A stretch of 64,000 nt of DNA from contig NZ_BDAI01000002.1 of assembly GCF_002091755.1 (NCBI RefSeq), forward strand, positions 640,072 to 704,071, in the 5' to 3' direction. The notes beneath the pieces were generated by a model. It was not told the origin of the DNA, did no database searches, and saw nothing but the letters and a program-made list of their open reading frames with translations. The DNA is from Pseudomonas nitroreducens NBRC 12694. GTDB lineage: Bacteria > Pseudomonadota > Gammaproteobacteria > Pseudomonadales > Pseudomonadaceae. Below are positions 25,113-32,943 of this stretch, piece by piece (the first letter of the stretch is position 1; each line of letters starts with the position of its first letter). A program made the position numbers and the translations under genes.

Positions 25113-25925
25113 ATGTTCATGAAGAAACTCACTGCCGTTACCGCCCTCGCCCTGGCCGTCCTCTCGGGGCTGGCTCACGCCGACCGCCTGGAAGACATCA
25201 AGAAGGCCGGAGTGCTGCGCGTAGCCGCCTTCGACAGCAACCCGCCGTTCGGCTTCGTCGACGCCAGAAGCAAGCAGATCGAAGGCCTCGACGTGGATTA
25301 CGCCAAGGCACTGGCCGACAAGCTCGGCGTCAAGCTGCAGGTACTGCCGACCAACCCCGCCAACCGTATTCCGCTGCTGACCGCGAACAAGGTCGACCTG
25401 GTGCTGGCCAACTTCACCATCACCCCCGAGCGCGCCGAGCAGGTGGATTTCAGCATCCCCTATTTCTCCTCCGGGCAGCAGTTCATCGTGCGCAAGGGCA
25501 GCCTGAAATCGCCGGAAGACCTGAACAAATGGCGCGTCGGCGTCGACAAGGGCACAGTGAACGAAGGCGTTTTGCGGGAGAAATTCCCCGGCGCCAAGGT
25601 CATCGCCTACGACGACACACCGTTCGCCTTCACCGCCCTGCGCAACGGCCAGGTCCAGGCCATCACCCAGGACGGCCCCAAGCTGATCGGCCTGCTGGCC
25701 AACGTGCCGGACAAGGACAAGTACGAAGTCCCGCCCTTCACCATCTCCAATGACCTGATTGGTGTGGGCATCCCCAAGGGAGAGAAAACCCTGACCGAGT
25801 TCGTCAACCAGAGCCTCACCGAACTGGAGGCTGATGGTAAAGCCCAGACCATCTACGACACCTGGTTCGGCCCGACCACCAAGACGCCCCTGGCGCGCCT
25901 TTACAAGATCGGCGACAAGAGCTGA
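25113..25925 (+). CDS. Periplasmic amino-acid-type ABC binding protein
   Basis: A 270-residue family 3 solute-binding protein. The signal peptide starts MFMKKLTAVTALALAVLSG and is cut after LAHA. The mature start RLEDIKKAGVLRVAAFDSNP, the ligand segment GLDVDYAKALADKLGVKLQV, and FTITPERAEQVDFSIPYF are standard for polar amino acid receptors. An AAGGAG site fits ATG 25113 or 25119. Two permease genes follow, but no ATPase gene. The ligand (amino acid or opine) cannot be told from sequence. Confidence 0.9.
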   Translation: MFMKKLTAVTALALAVLSGLAHADRLEDIKKAGVLRVAAFDSNPPFGFVDARSKQIEGLDVDYAKALADKLGVKLQVLPTNPANRIPLLTANKVDLVLANFTITPERAEQVDFSIPYFSSGQQFIVRKGSLKSPEDLNKWRVGVDKGTVNEGVLREKFPGAKVIAYDDTPFAFTALRNGQVQAITQDGPKLIGLLANVPDKDKYEVPPFTISNDLIGVGIPKGEKTLTEFVNQSLTELEADGKAQTIYDTWFGPTTKTPLARLYKIGDKS

Positions 25926-25950
25926 TCCGCGCCGACCTTCCGCACCACCC

Positions 25951-25974
25951 CACGCCCCGGCTCGCCGGGGCGTG
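25951..25974 (+). terminator. Intercistronic hairpin
   Basis: CACGCCCCGG and CCGGGGCGTG form a 10-bp stem with a CTCG loop, 25 bases after the binding-protein stop and 30 before the permease start. It probably protects the upstream mRNA or attenuates read-through, giving more binding protein than permease. Confidence 0.6.
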
Positions 25975-26003
25975 TCCGTTTCTTCCACTGATGGATTCGT
26001 GAC

Positions 26004-26717
26004 ATGTTCGGCGAACTGCTCGCCCCGACCTACCTGCGCTGGTTGCTCGACGGCTTTCTGCTCACCCTTGCTATCTCCCTGTTCTGCTGCGTACTTGCCA
26101 CCCTGCTCGGCGCGCCGCTGGCCATTGCCCGGCAGGCGAAATCGCGCTGGCTGTCGTGGCCGGCGCGGGCTTATCTCGCGCTGTTGCGCAACACGCCGCT
26201 GCTGGTGCAGCTGTTCTTTTGGTATTTCGGCGTGCCCGCGCTACTCCCGGAGGAGCTGGTGTTCTGGCTCAACTCACCCCACGAGCTGGGCTGGCTCGCA
26301 TGGCCGTCGTTCGAGTTTCTCGCCGCCGCGTGGGGGCTGACGCTCTACACCACGGCGTTCATTGCCGAGGAGTTCCGCGCCGGTATTGCCTCGGTCAGTG
26401 CACAACAGCGTGAAGCCGGCATGGCGCTGGGCCTTCGCCCGATACAGGTTTGGCGCTGGGTGATCCTGCCGCAGGCGCTGCGCACTGCACTGCCCCCGCT
26501 GATGGGCCAGTACATGAACGCCCTGAAAAACTCCTCGCTGGCCATGGCCATCGGCCTGGCGGAGCTGTCCTACGCCTCGCGACAGGTGGAGACGCAGACC
26601 TTCAAGACCTTCCAGGCGTTCGGCATCGCCACCCTGCTGTACATCGGCGCCATCGCGCTGATCGAGGCGCTGGGCCAGGCGATCCAGCAGACCCGCCGCT
26701 ATCGCCAGGGGGCCTGA
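26004..26717 (+). CDS. Amino-acid ABC transporter permease 1
   Basis: A 237-residue inner-membrane permease of the HisM/GlnP family, with about five membrane helices. Key segments are ARAYLALLRNTPLLVQLFFW near the N-terminus, and the ATPase-coupling EAA loop in EFRAGIASVSAQQREAGMAL followed by ALGLRPIQVWRWVILPQALR. It stops one base before the second permease gene, so the two form a heterodimer encoded in tandem. Confidence 0.92.
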   Translation: MFGELLAPTYLRWLLDGFLLTLAISLFCCVLATLLGAPLAIARQAKSRWLSWPARAYLALLRNTPLLVQLFFWYFGVPALLPEELVFWLNSPHELGWLAWPSFEFLAAAWGLTLYTTAFIAEEFRAGIASVSAQQREAGMALGLRPIQVWRWVILPQALRTALPPLMGQYMNALKNSSLAMAIGLAELSYASRQVETQTFKTFQAFGIATLLYIGAIALIEALGQAIQQTRRYRQGA

Positions 26718-26718
26718 C

Positions 26719-27411
26719 ATGGATTTCTCGGTGATCTCGGACAACCTGTCCTATTTCCTCATCGGCGCCTACCCGGACGGCCCGCTCGGCGGCGCGGCAC
26801 TCACGGTGATCCTTGCCCTGGCCTCCGGCCTTGCCTCAGCGGTGATCGGCCTGGCACTGGGCATCGCGTTGTCGGTATTGAGTGGCAAACCGCGCCTGCT
26901 GCTGGTGGCGTTCCTCGGTTTCTTCCGCGCCATCCCGGTGCTGATGCTGATCTTCTGGGTCTACTTCCTGCTGCCCATCGTTCTGCACATCGACGTGCCT
27001 GCACTGGGCACGGTGGTCTGCGCCCTGTCGCTGATCGGCGGGCCCTATCTGGCGCACTCGGTGCACGCGGGTATCGAAAGCCTGCCCAAGGGCCAGTGGG
27101 ACGCCGCCCGCGCGCTGGGCCTGCGCCCATGGCAGGTGCTCACCCTGGTGATCCTGCCGCAGGCGCTGCCGATCATGCTGCCGTCCTTTCTCAACCAATG
27201 GGTCTCGCTGATCAAGGACACTTCGCTGGCCTACGTGATCGGCGTGGGCGAGCTGTCCTTCGTCGCCACCCAGGTGAGCAACCGGGTGATGGTGCATCCC
27301 ACGGAAGTCTTCCTGTTCGTCGCCCTGCTCTACTTCCTGCTGTGCTCGGCGCTGGACCTGACGGCGGCGTTGGTGGCGAGGCTGCGGCCGGCTTATCGCA
27401 AGCCCGTGTGA
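26719..27411 (+). CDS. Amino-acid ABC transporter permease 2
   Basis: A 230-residue partner of the preceding permease. FFRAIPVLMLIFWVYFLLP and the EAA-loop equivalent in SVHAGIESLPKGQWDAARAL with LGLRPWQVLTLVILPQALPI are visible. The stop falls three bases from the stop of the converging DUF899 gene. No ATP-binding subunit is encoded before or after, so this importer must borrow an ATPase encoded elsewhere, perhaps the one at 39.7 kb. Confidence 0.92.
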   Translation: MDFSVISDNLSYFLIGAYPDGPLGGAALTVILALASGLASAVIGLALGIALSVLSGKPRLLLVAFLGFFRAIPVLMLIFWVYFLLPIVLHIDVPALGTVVCALSLIGGPYLAHSVHAGIESLPKGQWDAARALGLRPWQVLTLVILPQALPIMLPSFLNQWVSLIKDTSLAYVIGVGELSFVATQVSNRVMVHPTEVFLFVALLYFLLCSALDLTAALVARLRPAYRKPV

Positions 27412-27414
27412 GCC

Positions 27415-28164
27415 TCAGTACTCATCGTGCCGGCGCCACCACATGCCCTGCTCGTTGCGCCCGCGTGGCGCGCGGTCGAGCCACTGGAACAGGCCCCAGA
27501 GGGTATCCAGGCCGCGGGCGTAGGTGGAGTAGCAGTGATAGATGTGGTCGCCTTCGCGAACGAAGCTGCTCATGCCGGGCAGATCACGGGTAAAAGTCGC
27601 CACATCGGTGCCGCAGCAGGCGGCGGTTTCCACGACGGGTGCCGGTGCCGGCCCCTTGGCCGGGCCTTCGCGGCGGAAGTTGTAGTCGACTTCCCCGCCG
27701 CGCTGCTGTGCTTCGGTGAAGGATACGTTGAAGTCGTAGTTGAAGCCGCTGCCGTGGGATGACGCCCAGGGGAAGCTCCAGCCCATGCGTCGCCGATACC
27801 CCAGCAGCCTTTCCAGCGGTGCGCGGGACACCGCCACCAGGCTGACGTCGTGGTTCGCCAGGTGGCTGGCGTAGCCGTCGAAACCGTCGGCGATGTTCGA
27901 GCAGGACGGGCAGCCGGCTCGGTAGTCCGGACCGAACATGAAATGGTAGACCAGCAACTGCGAGCGGCCGGCAAACAGCTCCTGAAGGCTTGCAGGGCCC
28001 TGTTCGGTGTCGAAGCGGTAGTCCTTGTCGATCAGCACCCAGGGCAGCGCCTGGCGCTTGCGGGCCAGCTCGTCGCTGCGCCGGGTCAGCGCCTTTTCCT
28101 CGGCCAGCAGCTCCAGGCGTGCGGCCAGCCATTCTTCGCGGGTGCCGATGGAATGGGCAGTCAT
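27415..28164 (-). CDS. DUF899 thioredoxin-fold protein
   Basis: A 249-residue soluble protein of the DUF899 family. The thioredoxin-like core is LLVYHFMFGPDYRAGCPSCS, with a CxxC pair (Cys-Pro-Ser-Cys), then NIADGFDGYASHLANHDVSL and SRAPLERLLGYRRRMGWSFP. The typical C-terminal HIYHCYSTYARGLDTLWGLF follows. Function is not established; the family resembles peroxiredoxin-like or dithiol-disulfide proteins. It is a single gene converging on the ABC importer. Confidence 0.88.
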   Translation of the reverse strand: MTAHSIGTREEWLAARLELLAEEKALTRRSDELARKRQALPWVLIDKDYRFDTEQGPASLQELFAGRSQLLVYHFMFGPDYRAGCPSCSNIADGFDGYASHLANHDVSLVAVSRAPLERLLGYRRRMGWSFPWASSHGSGFNYDFNVSFTEAQQRGGEVDYNFRREGPAKGPAPAPVVETAACCGTDVATFTRDLPGMSSFVREGDHIYHCYSTYARGLDTLWGLFQWLDRAPRGRNEQGMWWRRHDEY

Positions 28165-28259
28165 GGCAGTTCTCCTCCGCCAGCGGCGGTTCGGTGGGCA
28201 TGGCTTAGACTAGGCAGCGGGCCGACGTCGACGGGAGTGACAAAGGTGGCGGGATTTAC

Positions 28260-29480
28260 ATGGATTCGCTGATCACCGCGGCTGCCCGCGCTTTGGCAGC
28301 GGGCGATCCGCTGGGCGCGTTGAACCGCGTGGCACTGCGCGAAGACCCGCCGGCTCTCGCCCTGCGCGGCATTGCCATGGCGCAACTGAACGACTATCCC
28401 CGCGCCCGAGCCCTGCTCCGCCGTGCCGGCCGCGCGTTTGGCGCCCATGAGCCGATGGAGCGAGCGCGCTGCCGGGTTGCCGAGGCGGAAGTGGCGCTGG
28501 CCAGCCGCGAACTGAATTGGCCGGCCGAGCCGATGGAAAACGCCGCGAAGACTCTGGAGGCTCACGGCGACGAGGGAAACGCGGCCCAGGCGCGTTATGT
28601 GCTGATTCGCCGAGCGCTGCTGGTCGGCCATCTTGACGAGGCAGAAAGCCGGCTGGCGGCGCTTGATCCAAGCGCCATCCCGGCACCATTGCGTGCTGTG
28701 CACTGGCTCATCGTCTCGGGCCTTGCCGTGCGCCGGGTGCGTGCCGGCGAAGCGCGCGCGGCGCTGCGGGCTGCGGCCCTGGCGGCCAGGGAAGCCGGAA
28801 TACCGGCGCTGTGCGCCGAGGTCGAGCAGGCCGGGCGACTGCTCGATGCACCGGCCGCACGACTGATCTCGCCGCAAGCGGATCGCCTGTTGTCGCTGGA
28901 GGAAGTGGAAAGTCTGCTGGGCTCGGACGCTTTGGTGGTGGATGCCTGCCGCAGCCGCTTCGGCCCTGTGGCGCTGGCCAGCCGGCCGGTGCTCTTTGCC
29001 CTGGCCCGCGCGCTGGCCGAAGCCTGGCCTGGCGATGTATCACGCGCAGACCTGATCGCCCGGGTGTTCCGCACCCGCCACCCGGACGAAACCCACCGGG
29101 CGCGCCTGCGGGTGGAGATGGGCCGCTTGCGCCGCCTGCTGCAGCCACTGGCGCGGCAGCCTCTGGCACGGATAGCGGCGACGCCGCGCGGGTTCGCGCT
29201 GTATCCCGAAAAGACCACCCGCCTGATTGTCCTCGCGCCGCCGCTGGAGGACTCCCACGCCGACGTACTGGCGTTGCTGAGCGATGGCGAGGCCTGGTCC
29301 AGTTCGGCCCTGGCCATGGCGCTCGGCAGCAGCCAGCGCAGCGTTCAGCGCACGCTCGAAACACTGGCCAGAACCGGGCGGGTACAGGCGTTGGGCCAGG
29401 GCCGGGCGCGGCGCTGGACGCTGCCGCCAGCGCCCGGATTCGCGACGACCTTGTTACTCCCCGCGCCCTTCGGCGCCTGA
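28260..29480 (+). CDS. TPR-like protein with winged-helix DNA-binding region
   Basis: A 406-residue protein. The first half is a row of alanine- and arginine-rich helices resembling tetratricopeptide repeats (for example NDYPRARALLRRAGRAFGAH and AARYVL-like helices). The middle (about 250-320) has a transcriptional-regulator C-terminal-like winged helix (SRADLIARVFRTRHPDETHR, RLRVEMGRLRRLLQPLA). The end carries a second helix-turn-helix (SSSALAMALGSSQRSVQRTL). It is therefore a likely one-component regulator. The beta-propeller gene starts 41 bases later, probably its co-regulated partner. I do not know its ligand. Confidence 0.75.
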   Translation: MDSLITAAARALAAGDPLGALNRVALREDPPALALRGIAMAQLNDYPRARALLRRAGRAFGAHEPMERARCRVAEAEVALASRELNWPAEPMENAAKTLEAHGDEGNAAQARYVLIRRALLVGHLDEAESRLAALDPSAIPAPLRAVHWLIVSGLAVRRVRAGEARAALRAAALAAREAGIPALCAEVEQAGRLLDAPAARLISPQADRLLSLEEVESLLGSDALVVDACRSRFGPVALASRPVLFALARALAEAWPGDVSRADLIARVFRTRHPDETHRARLRVEMGRLRRLLQPLARQPLARIAATPRGFALYPEKTTRLIVLAPPLEDSHADVLALLSDGEAWSSSALAMALGSSQRSVQRTLETLARTGRVQALGQGRARRWTLPPAPGFATTLLLPAPFGA

Positions 29481-29521
29481 ATAGGCTCAAGCCTCCCATC
29501 CACAACGTGCAGGGCCAAACC

Positions 29522-30169
29522 ATGACTCGCTACAAGCAATCTCCCGCAGAAGTACTCCAGGAATACGGCCCATACCCCGGCGTCGAGACCGTCGCCGGCG
29601 TGACCTGGGATGGCGAGCGCGTCTGGATCGCCACCGGTGACCATCTGCAACGGCTGGACCCCGCCAGCGGCGAGCTGGAAGCGTCGATCGCAGTTCCTGC
29701 CCACGCCGGTACGGCCTTTGACGGCAAGTACCTGTACCAGATCGGCGAAAGCATCATCCAGAAGATCGACCCGGCCAGCGGCAAGGTGCTGGCGAGCATT
29801 CCGGCACCCGGCAAGGGCGGCGACTCCGGCATGGCCTGGGCGGAGGGTTCGCTCTGGGTCGGCGAGTACCGCGCCAGGAAGATTCACCAGATCGACCCGG
29901 AAACCGGTGAAGTCCTGCGTACGATTGATTCAAATCGTTTCGTCACCGGCGTGACCTGGGTCGAGGGACAACTCTGGCATGGCACCTGGGAGCCGGAGTC
30001 GACCTACAGCGAGCTACGCCGCATCGACCCGCAGTCCGGCGAGGTTCTGGAGCAGCTGGACATGCCCGAGGGCGTGCACGTTTCTGGCCTGGAAGCCGAC
30101 GGCGCCGAGCGTTTCTACTGTGGCGGCGGCAACAGCGGCAAGGTCCGCGCGGTGCGTCGGCCGCGCTGA
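29522..30169 (+). CDS. Beta-propeller protein (Vgb / glutamine-cyclotransferase-like)
   Basis: A 215-residue protein made of repeated blades with D/N-P-x-(S/T)-G-(E/K)-V turns: RLDPASGELEASI, KIDPASGKVLASI, QIDPETGEVLRTI, RIDPQSGEVLEQL. These are typical of YncE/Vgb-type and glutaminyl-cyclase-like propellers. There is no signal peptide, so it is probably cytoplasmic. ATG 29522 lies 41 bases after the regulator stop; the frame is open further upstream without homology. The function is not known; the propeller may bind a small metabolite. Confidence 0.75.
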   Translation: MTRYKQSPAEVLQEYGPYPGVETVAGVTWDGERVWIATGDHLQRLDPASGELEASIAVPAHAGTAFDGKYLYQIGESIIQKIDPASGKVLASIPAPGKGGDSGMAWAEGSLWVGEYRARKIHQIDPETGEVLRTIDSNRFVTGVTWVEGQLWHGTWEPESTYSELRRIDPQSGEVLEQLDMPEGVHVSGLEADGAERFYCGGGNSGKVRAVRRPR

Positions 30170-30244
30170 GGCGCGCCAGCGAACGCAATCTGGGCTAGTG
30201 TTGGCAGCTCACTGGATTTGGCCGCACTGGCCCGGAGACCGAGC

Positions 30245-30694
30245 ATGGATTGGCTGGAACACCGCATTCCCCCGCCCCTGGTGGCGATCATCAGCGGCCT
30301 GCTGATGTGGCTGGCGGTACGCCCGATTGCGCCCCTGGGTGGCCGCCTGTGGCTGGCGCTGCTGGTGGTGCTGGCCGGGGCGGCGGTCTGTCTGGCTGGC
30401 GTGGCGTCTTTCCGTCGTGCACGCACCACGGTCAATCCGCTGAAACCGGAGAGCGCCTCGTCCCTGGTGGTCGCCGGCATCTACCGGCACACCCGCAACC
30501 CAATGTACCTGGGCTTCGCCATCATCCTGCTGGGCTTGTGCGTGTTCCTTGGGTCCGCACTGGCGGTGCTCGGTGTCGCAGCCTTCGTGCTGTACATCGG
30601 CCGATTCCAGATCCGCCCCGAGGAAAGGGCGTTGCGCGAGCTGTTCGGCGCGGAGTTCGAGGCTTTCTGCGGTCGGGTGCGACGCTGGGTCTGA
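30245..30694 (+). CDS. Isoprenylcysteine methyltransferase-family membrane protein
   Basis: A 149-residue protein with three or four membrane helices (LVAIISGLLMWLAV, LWLALLVVLAGAAVCLAGVA, FAIILLGLCVFLGSALAVLG). The ICMT/PEMT-family SAM-binding segment is GIYRHTRNPMYLGFAII, and the late motif is RPEERALRELFGAEF. ATG 30245 has GGAG seven bases upstream. Bacterial members methylate lipids or small hydrophobic substrates; the substrate is unknown. Its position directly before the pfe locus seems accidental. Confidence 0.82.
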   Translation: MDWLEHRIPPPLVAIISGLLMWLAVRPIAPLGGRLWLALLVVLAGAAVCLAGVASFRRARTTVNPLKPESASSLVVAGIYRHTRNPMYLGFAIILLGLCVFLGSALAVLGVAAFVLYIGRFQIRPEERALRELFGAEFEAFCGRVRRWV

Positions 30695-30746
30695 GGGCCT
30701 CGCGGCAGATTGCCATTGCCTTGTGACCGGGAGAGATGAGATATTT

Positions 30747-30765
30747 GCAAATGCTAAACATTCTC
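30747..30765 (+). promoter_or_regulatory. Fur box upstream of pfeR
   Basis: GCAAATGCTAAACATTCTC matches 14 of 19 positions of the Fur consensus (GATAATGATAATCATTATC). It lies 28 bases before the pfeR start, as expected for iron repression of the enterobactin regulators. Confidence 0.7.
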
Positions 30766-30793
30766 ATCAAAGAAACTCTCATCAAGGTTTATC

Positions 30794-31486
30794 GTGTCCC
30801 CTTCGCTTCTGCTGGTGGAGGACGATTCCCGTCTTCGCCTGGACCTCGAACGCCATTTCTGTCAGCGCGGTTTTGCCGTCACCACCTGCGCCAACGGTGA
30901 CCATGGCCTCGTCGCCGTTCACCAGAACGACTTCGACCTGGTCGTGCTGGACATCATGCTGCCCGGCGTCGATGGGCTTTCTTTGCTCGACACCCTGCGC
31001 AGCCAACGCGCTACACCGGTCATGCTGATGTCCGCCCTGGGCGCGGAGCAGGACCGCATCACCGGCTTCACCCGTGGCGCCGACGACTACCTGCCCAAGC
31101 CCTTCAGCCTGGCGGAACTGGACGCGCGCATCGATGCGCTGCTGCGCCGGGTCAGTCTGGACCGTGCCCGCGAGGTGCCTCGCCCGCAGGGCTCGCTGGA
31201 GTTCGACGATGAGCTGCAGGACGTTTCCCGCAACGGTGAGCACGCAGGGCTGACGCATTCCGAGTATCGCCTGCTGGCCACGCTGAACGCCCACGCCGGC
31301 GAGGCACTGAGCAAGAGTTTCCTCTACCAGAGCGTGCTGCACCGCGCGTACACGCGCCTCGATCGCGGGCTGGACGTGCACGTCTGCAACCTGCGCCGCA
31401 AGCTGGCCGCCATCGGCGCGCTGCAGGTGCAGATCCAGGCGGTGCGCGGCCAGGGCTACATCCTGGTGGACGCGGAACGCCACTGA
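30794..31486 (+). CDS. pfeR: Response regulator of ferric-enterobactin uptake
   Basis: A 230-residue OmpR-family regulator. The receiver begins LLLVEDDSRLRLDLERHF; the phosphorylated aspartate is Asp53 in LVVLDIMLPGVDG, and the conserved lysine is in DDYLPKPFSLAEL. A winged-helix DNA-binding domain follows (LTHSEYRLLATLNAHAGEAL, RGLDVHVCNLRRKLAAIGAL, RGQGYILVD). The start is GTG with AAGG upstream. It overlaps the sensor kinase gene by one base. In P. aeruginosa PfeR activates pfeA when enterobactin is present. The identity is well supported by pfeS-pfeA-pfeE following. Confidence 0.92.
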   Translation: MSPSLLLVEDDSRLRLDLERHFCQRGFAVTTCANGDHGLVAVHQNDFDLVVLDIMLPGVDGLSLLDTLRSQRATPVMLMSALGAEQDRITGFTRGADDYLPKPFSLAELDARIDALLRRVSLDRAREVPRPQGSLEFDDELQDVSRNGEHAGLTHSEYRLLATLNAHAGEALSKSFLYQSVLHRAYTRLDRGLDVHVCNLRRKLAAIGALQVQIQAVRGQGYILVDAERH

Positions 31487-32862
31487 TGCGCCGTCATCCC
31501 CTGCTATGGAAGATCGCCGCGCTGCAGGTCGGCTTCTGCCTGCTGCTGACCTGGCTGATCTGGACCTGGGGCCTGTCGCTGGAGCGCAGCACCTACTTCC
31601 TGGGCGAAGCCGATCGCGACTACCTCGCGCGCTATGCCGAGCAGGCGGAAATGGTCTTCGAGCAGCACGGCGCCGAAGGTGTCGAGCGCTTCCGCCGGGA
31701 GTTGGCCGCCGCTGAAGACACCTGGGTGGCGGTGATCGGCGACCACCTGCAGAGCCTGGGCACCACGCCACTGACGGCGGCGGAATCCAGCCACCTGACG
31801 TTCATGCGCAAGCTCGACTGGCCGATGAGCCGACGCCTGCAGGATGAGCTGCCCTACGTCAGCATCGAGTTTCCCGCACATCCCGAACGCGGCCGGCTGG
31901 TCATGCAACTGCCCGAGCGGCTGCTACCTGGCGGCCTGACGCCCTGGACGCACCTGTTCAGCCACGGCGTGGTGCCGACCCTGCTGGCCGCCCTCCTCGG
32001 CCTGCTGATCTACCGCCACCTGGTGCTGCCGCTCAATCGCCTGCGCGCCCGTGCTGACGCCCTGCGCGCCGACGATCTGGACAGCGATATGCCCGGCACG
32101 CCACTGGCCAATCGCCGCGATGAGCTGGGCGAGCTGGCACTGGCCTTCGATCACATGGCCGAGCGGCTACGTCACAGCCTTGCGCAGCAGCGACTGCTGC
32201 TGCGCACCCTGTCCCACGAGCTGCGCACTCCGCTGGCGCGCCTGCGCATCGCCCATGACAGTGACCTGCCGGCGGAGCATCTGCGCGAGCGGCTGGGCCG
32301 TGAGATCAACGATATGCAGCGCCTGCTGGAAGACACCCTCGACCTGGCGTGGATGGATACCGAGCGCCCGCAGCTCGAACGTGAGCCGGTGCTGGTGCTG
32401 TCGGTGTGGGAGGCGCTGCGCGAAGACGCCTGCTTCGAAAGTGGCTGGGAAGTCGAACGTCTGCCCTGCTCGCTGGGCACCGACTGCAGGGTGCAGGTGC
32501 ACCTGAACAGCTTCGCCCAGGCCATCGAGAACCTGCTGCGCAACGGTATCCGCCACTCCCCGCGCAACGGCAAGGTGCGTCTGGACGGCTGGCGCGAAGG
32601 CGGTTTCTGGCATCTATGTGTCAGCGACGATGGCCCCGGCGTCGCCGAACCTGACCTTGAGCGCATCTTCCAGCCCTACCAGCGGCTACAGCCGTCCGAG
32701 TCCAGCGGTTTCGGCCTTGGCCTGGCCATCGCCCGGCGCGGTATCGAGCTAGCGGACGGCCGCCTGTGGGCCGAAAACGGCGCGAAGAATGGCCAGGCCG
32801 GGCTCTGCCTGCACCTGCTGCTGCCCGCAGCGCCGAGCCAACAGTCCATCGCAAGTGTTTAG
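31486..32862 (+). CDS. pfeS: Enterobactin-sensing histidine kinase
   Basis: A 458-residue membrane sensor kinase with two N-terminal helices (residues about 12-30 and 160-180) bracketing a periplasmic loop. A HAMP-like segment follows (LVLPLNRLRARADALRADDL). The phosphorylated histidine is His244 in LSHELRTPLARLR. The ATPase domain has NLLRNGIRHSPRNGK, SDDGPGVAEPDL, and GFGLGLAIARRGIELADG. It works with PfeR. The following pfeA start is 81 bp away and has its own Fur-box-like site, so pfeA has a separate promoter. Confidence 0.93.
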   Translation: MRRHPLLWKIAALQVGFCLLLTWLIWTWGLSLERSTYFLGEADRDYLARYAEQAEMVFEQHGAEGVERFRRELAAAEDTWVAVIGDHLQSLGTTPLTAAESSHLTFMRKLDWPMSRRLQDELPYVSIEFPAHPERGRLVMQLPERLLPGGLTPWTHLFSHGVVPTLLAALLGLLIYRHLVLPLNRLRARADALRADDLDSDMPGTPLANRRDELGELALAFDHMAERLRHSLAQQRLLLRTLSHELRTPLARLRIAHDSDLPAEHLRERLGREINDMQRLLEDTLDLAWMDTERPQLEREPVLVLSVWEALREDACFESGWEVERLPCSLGTDCRVQVHLNSFAQAIENLLRNGIRHSPRNGKVRLDGWREGGFWHLCVSDDGPGVAEPDLERIFQPYQRLQPSESSGFGLGLAIARRGIELADGRLWAENGAKNGQAGLCLHLLLPAAPSQQSIASV

Positions 32863-32882
32863 AAAGTTAATGCGCTTTACTG

Positions 32883-32901
32883 GCAAATAGCAGTCATTAT
32901 C
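32883..32901 (+). promoter_or_regulatory. Fur box upstream of pfeA
   Basis: GCAAATAGCAGTCATTATC matches 13 of 19 Fur consensus positions, including the whole right half CATTATC. It sits 42 bases before the pfeA start, right for iron repression. Confidence 0.75.
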
Positions 32902-32943
32902 ATTTGTGATCTCTCAGTAATCGTCCTCCTCTGGAGATCACCG

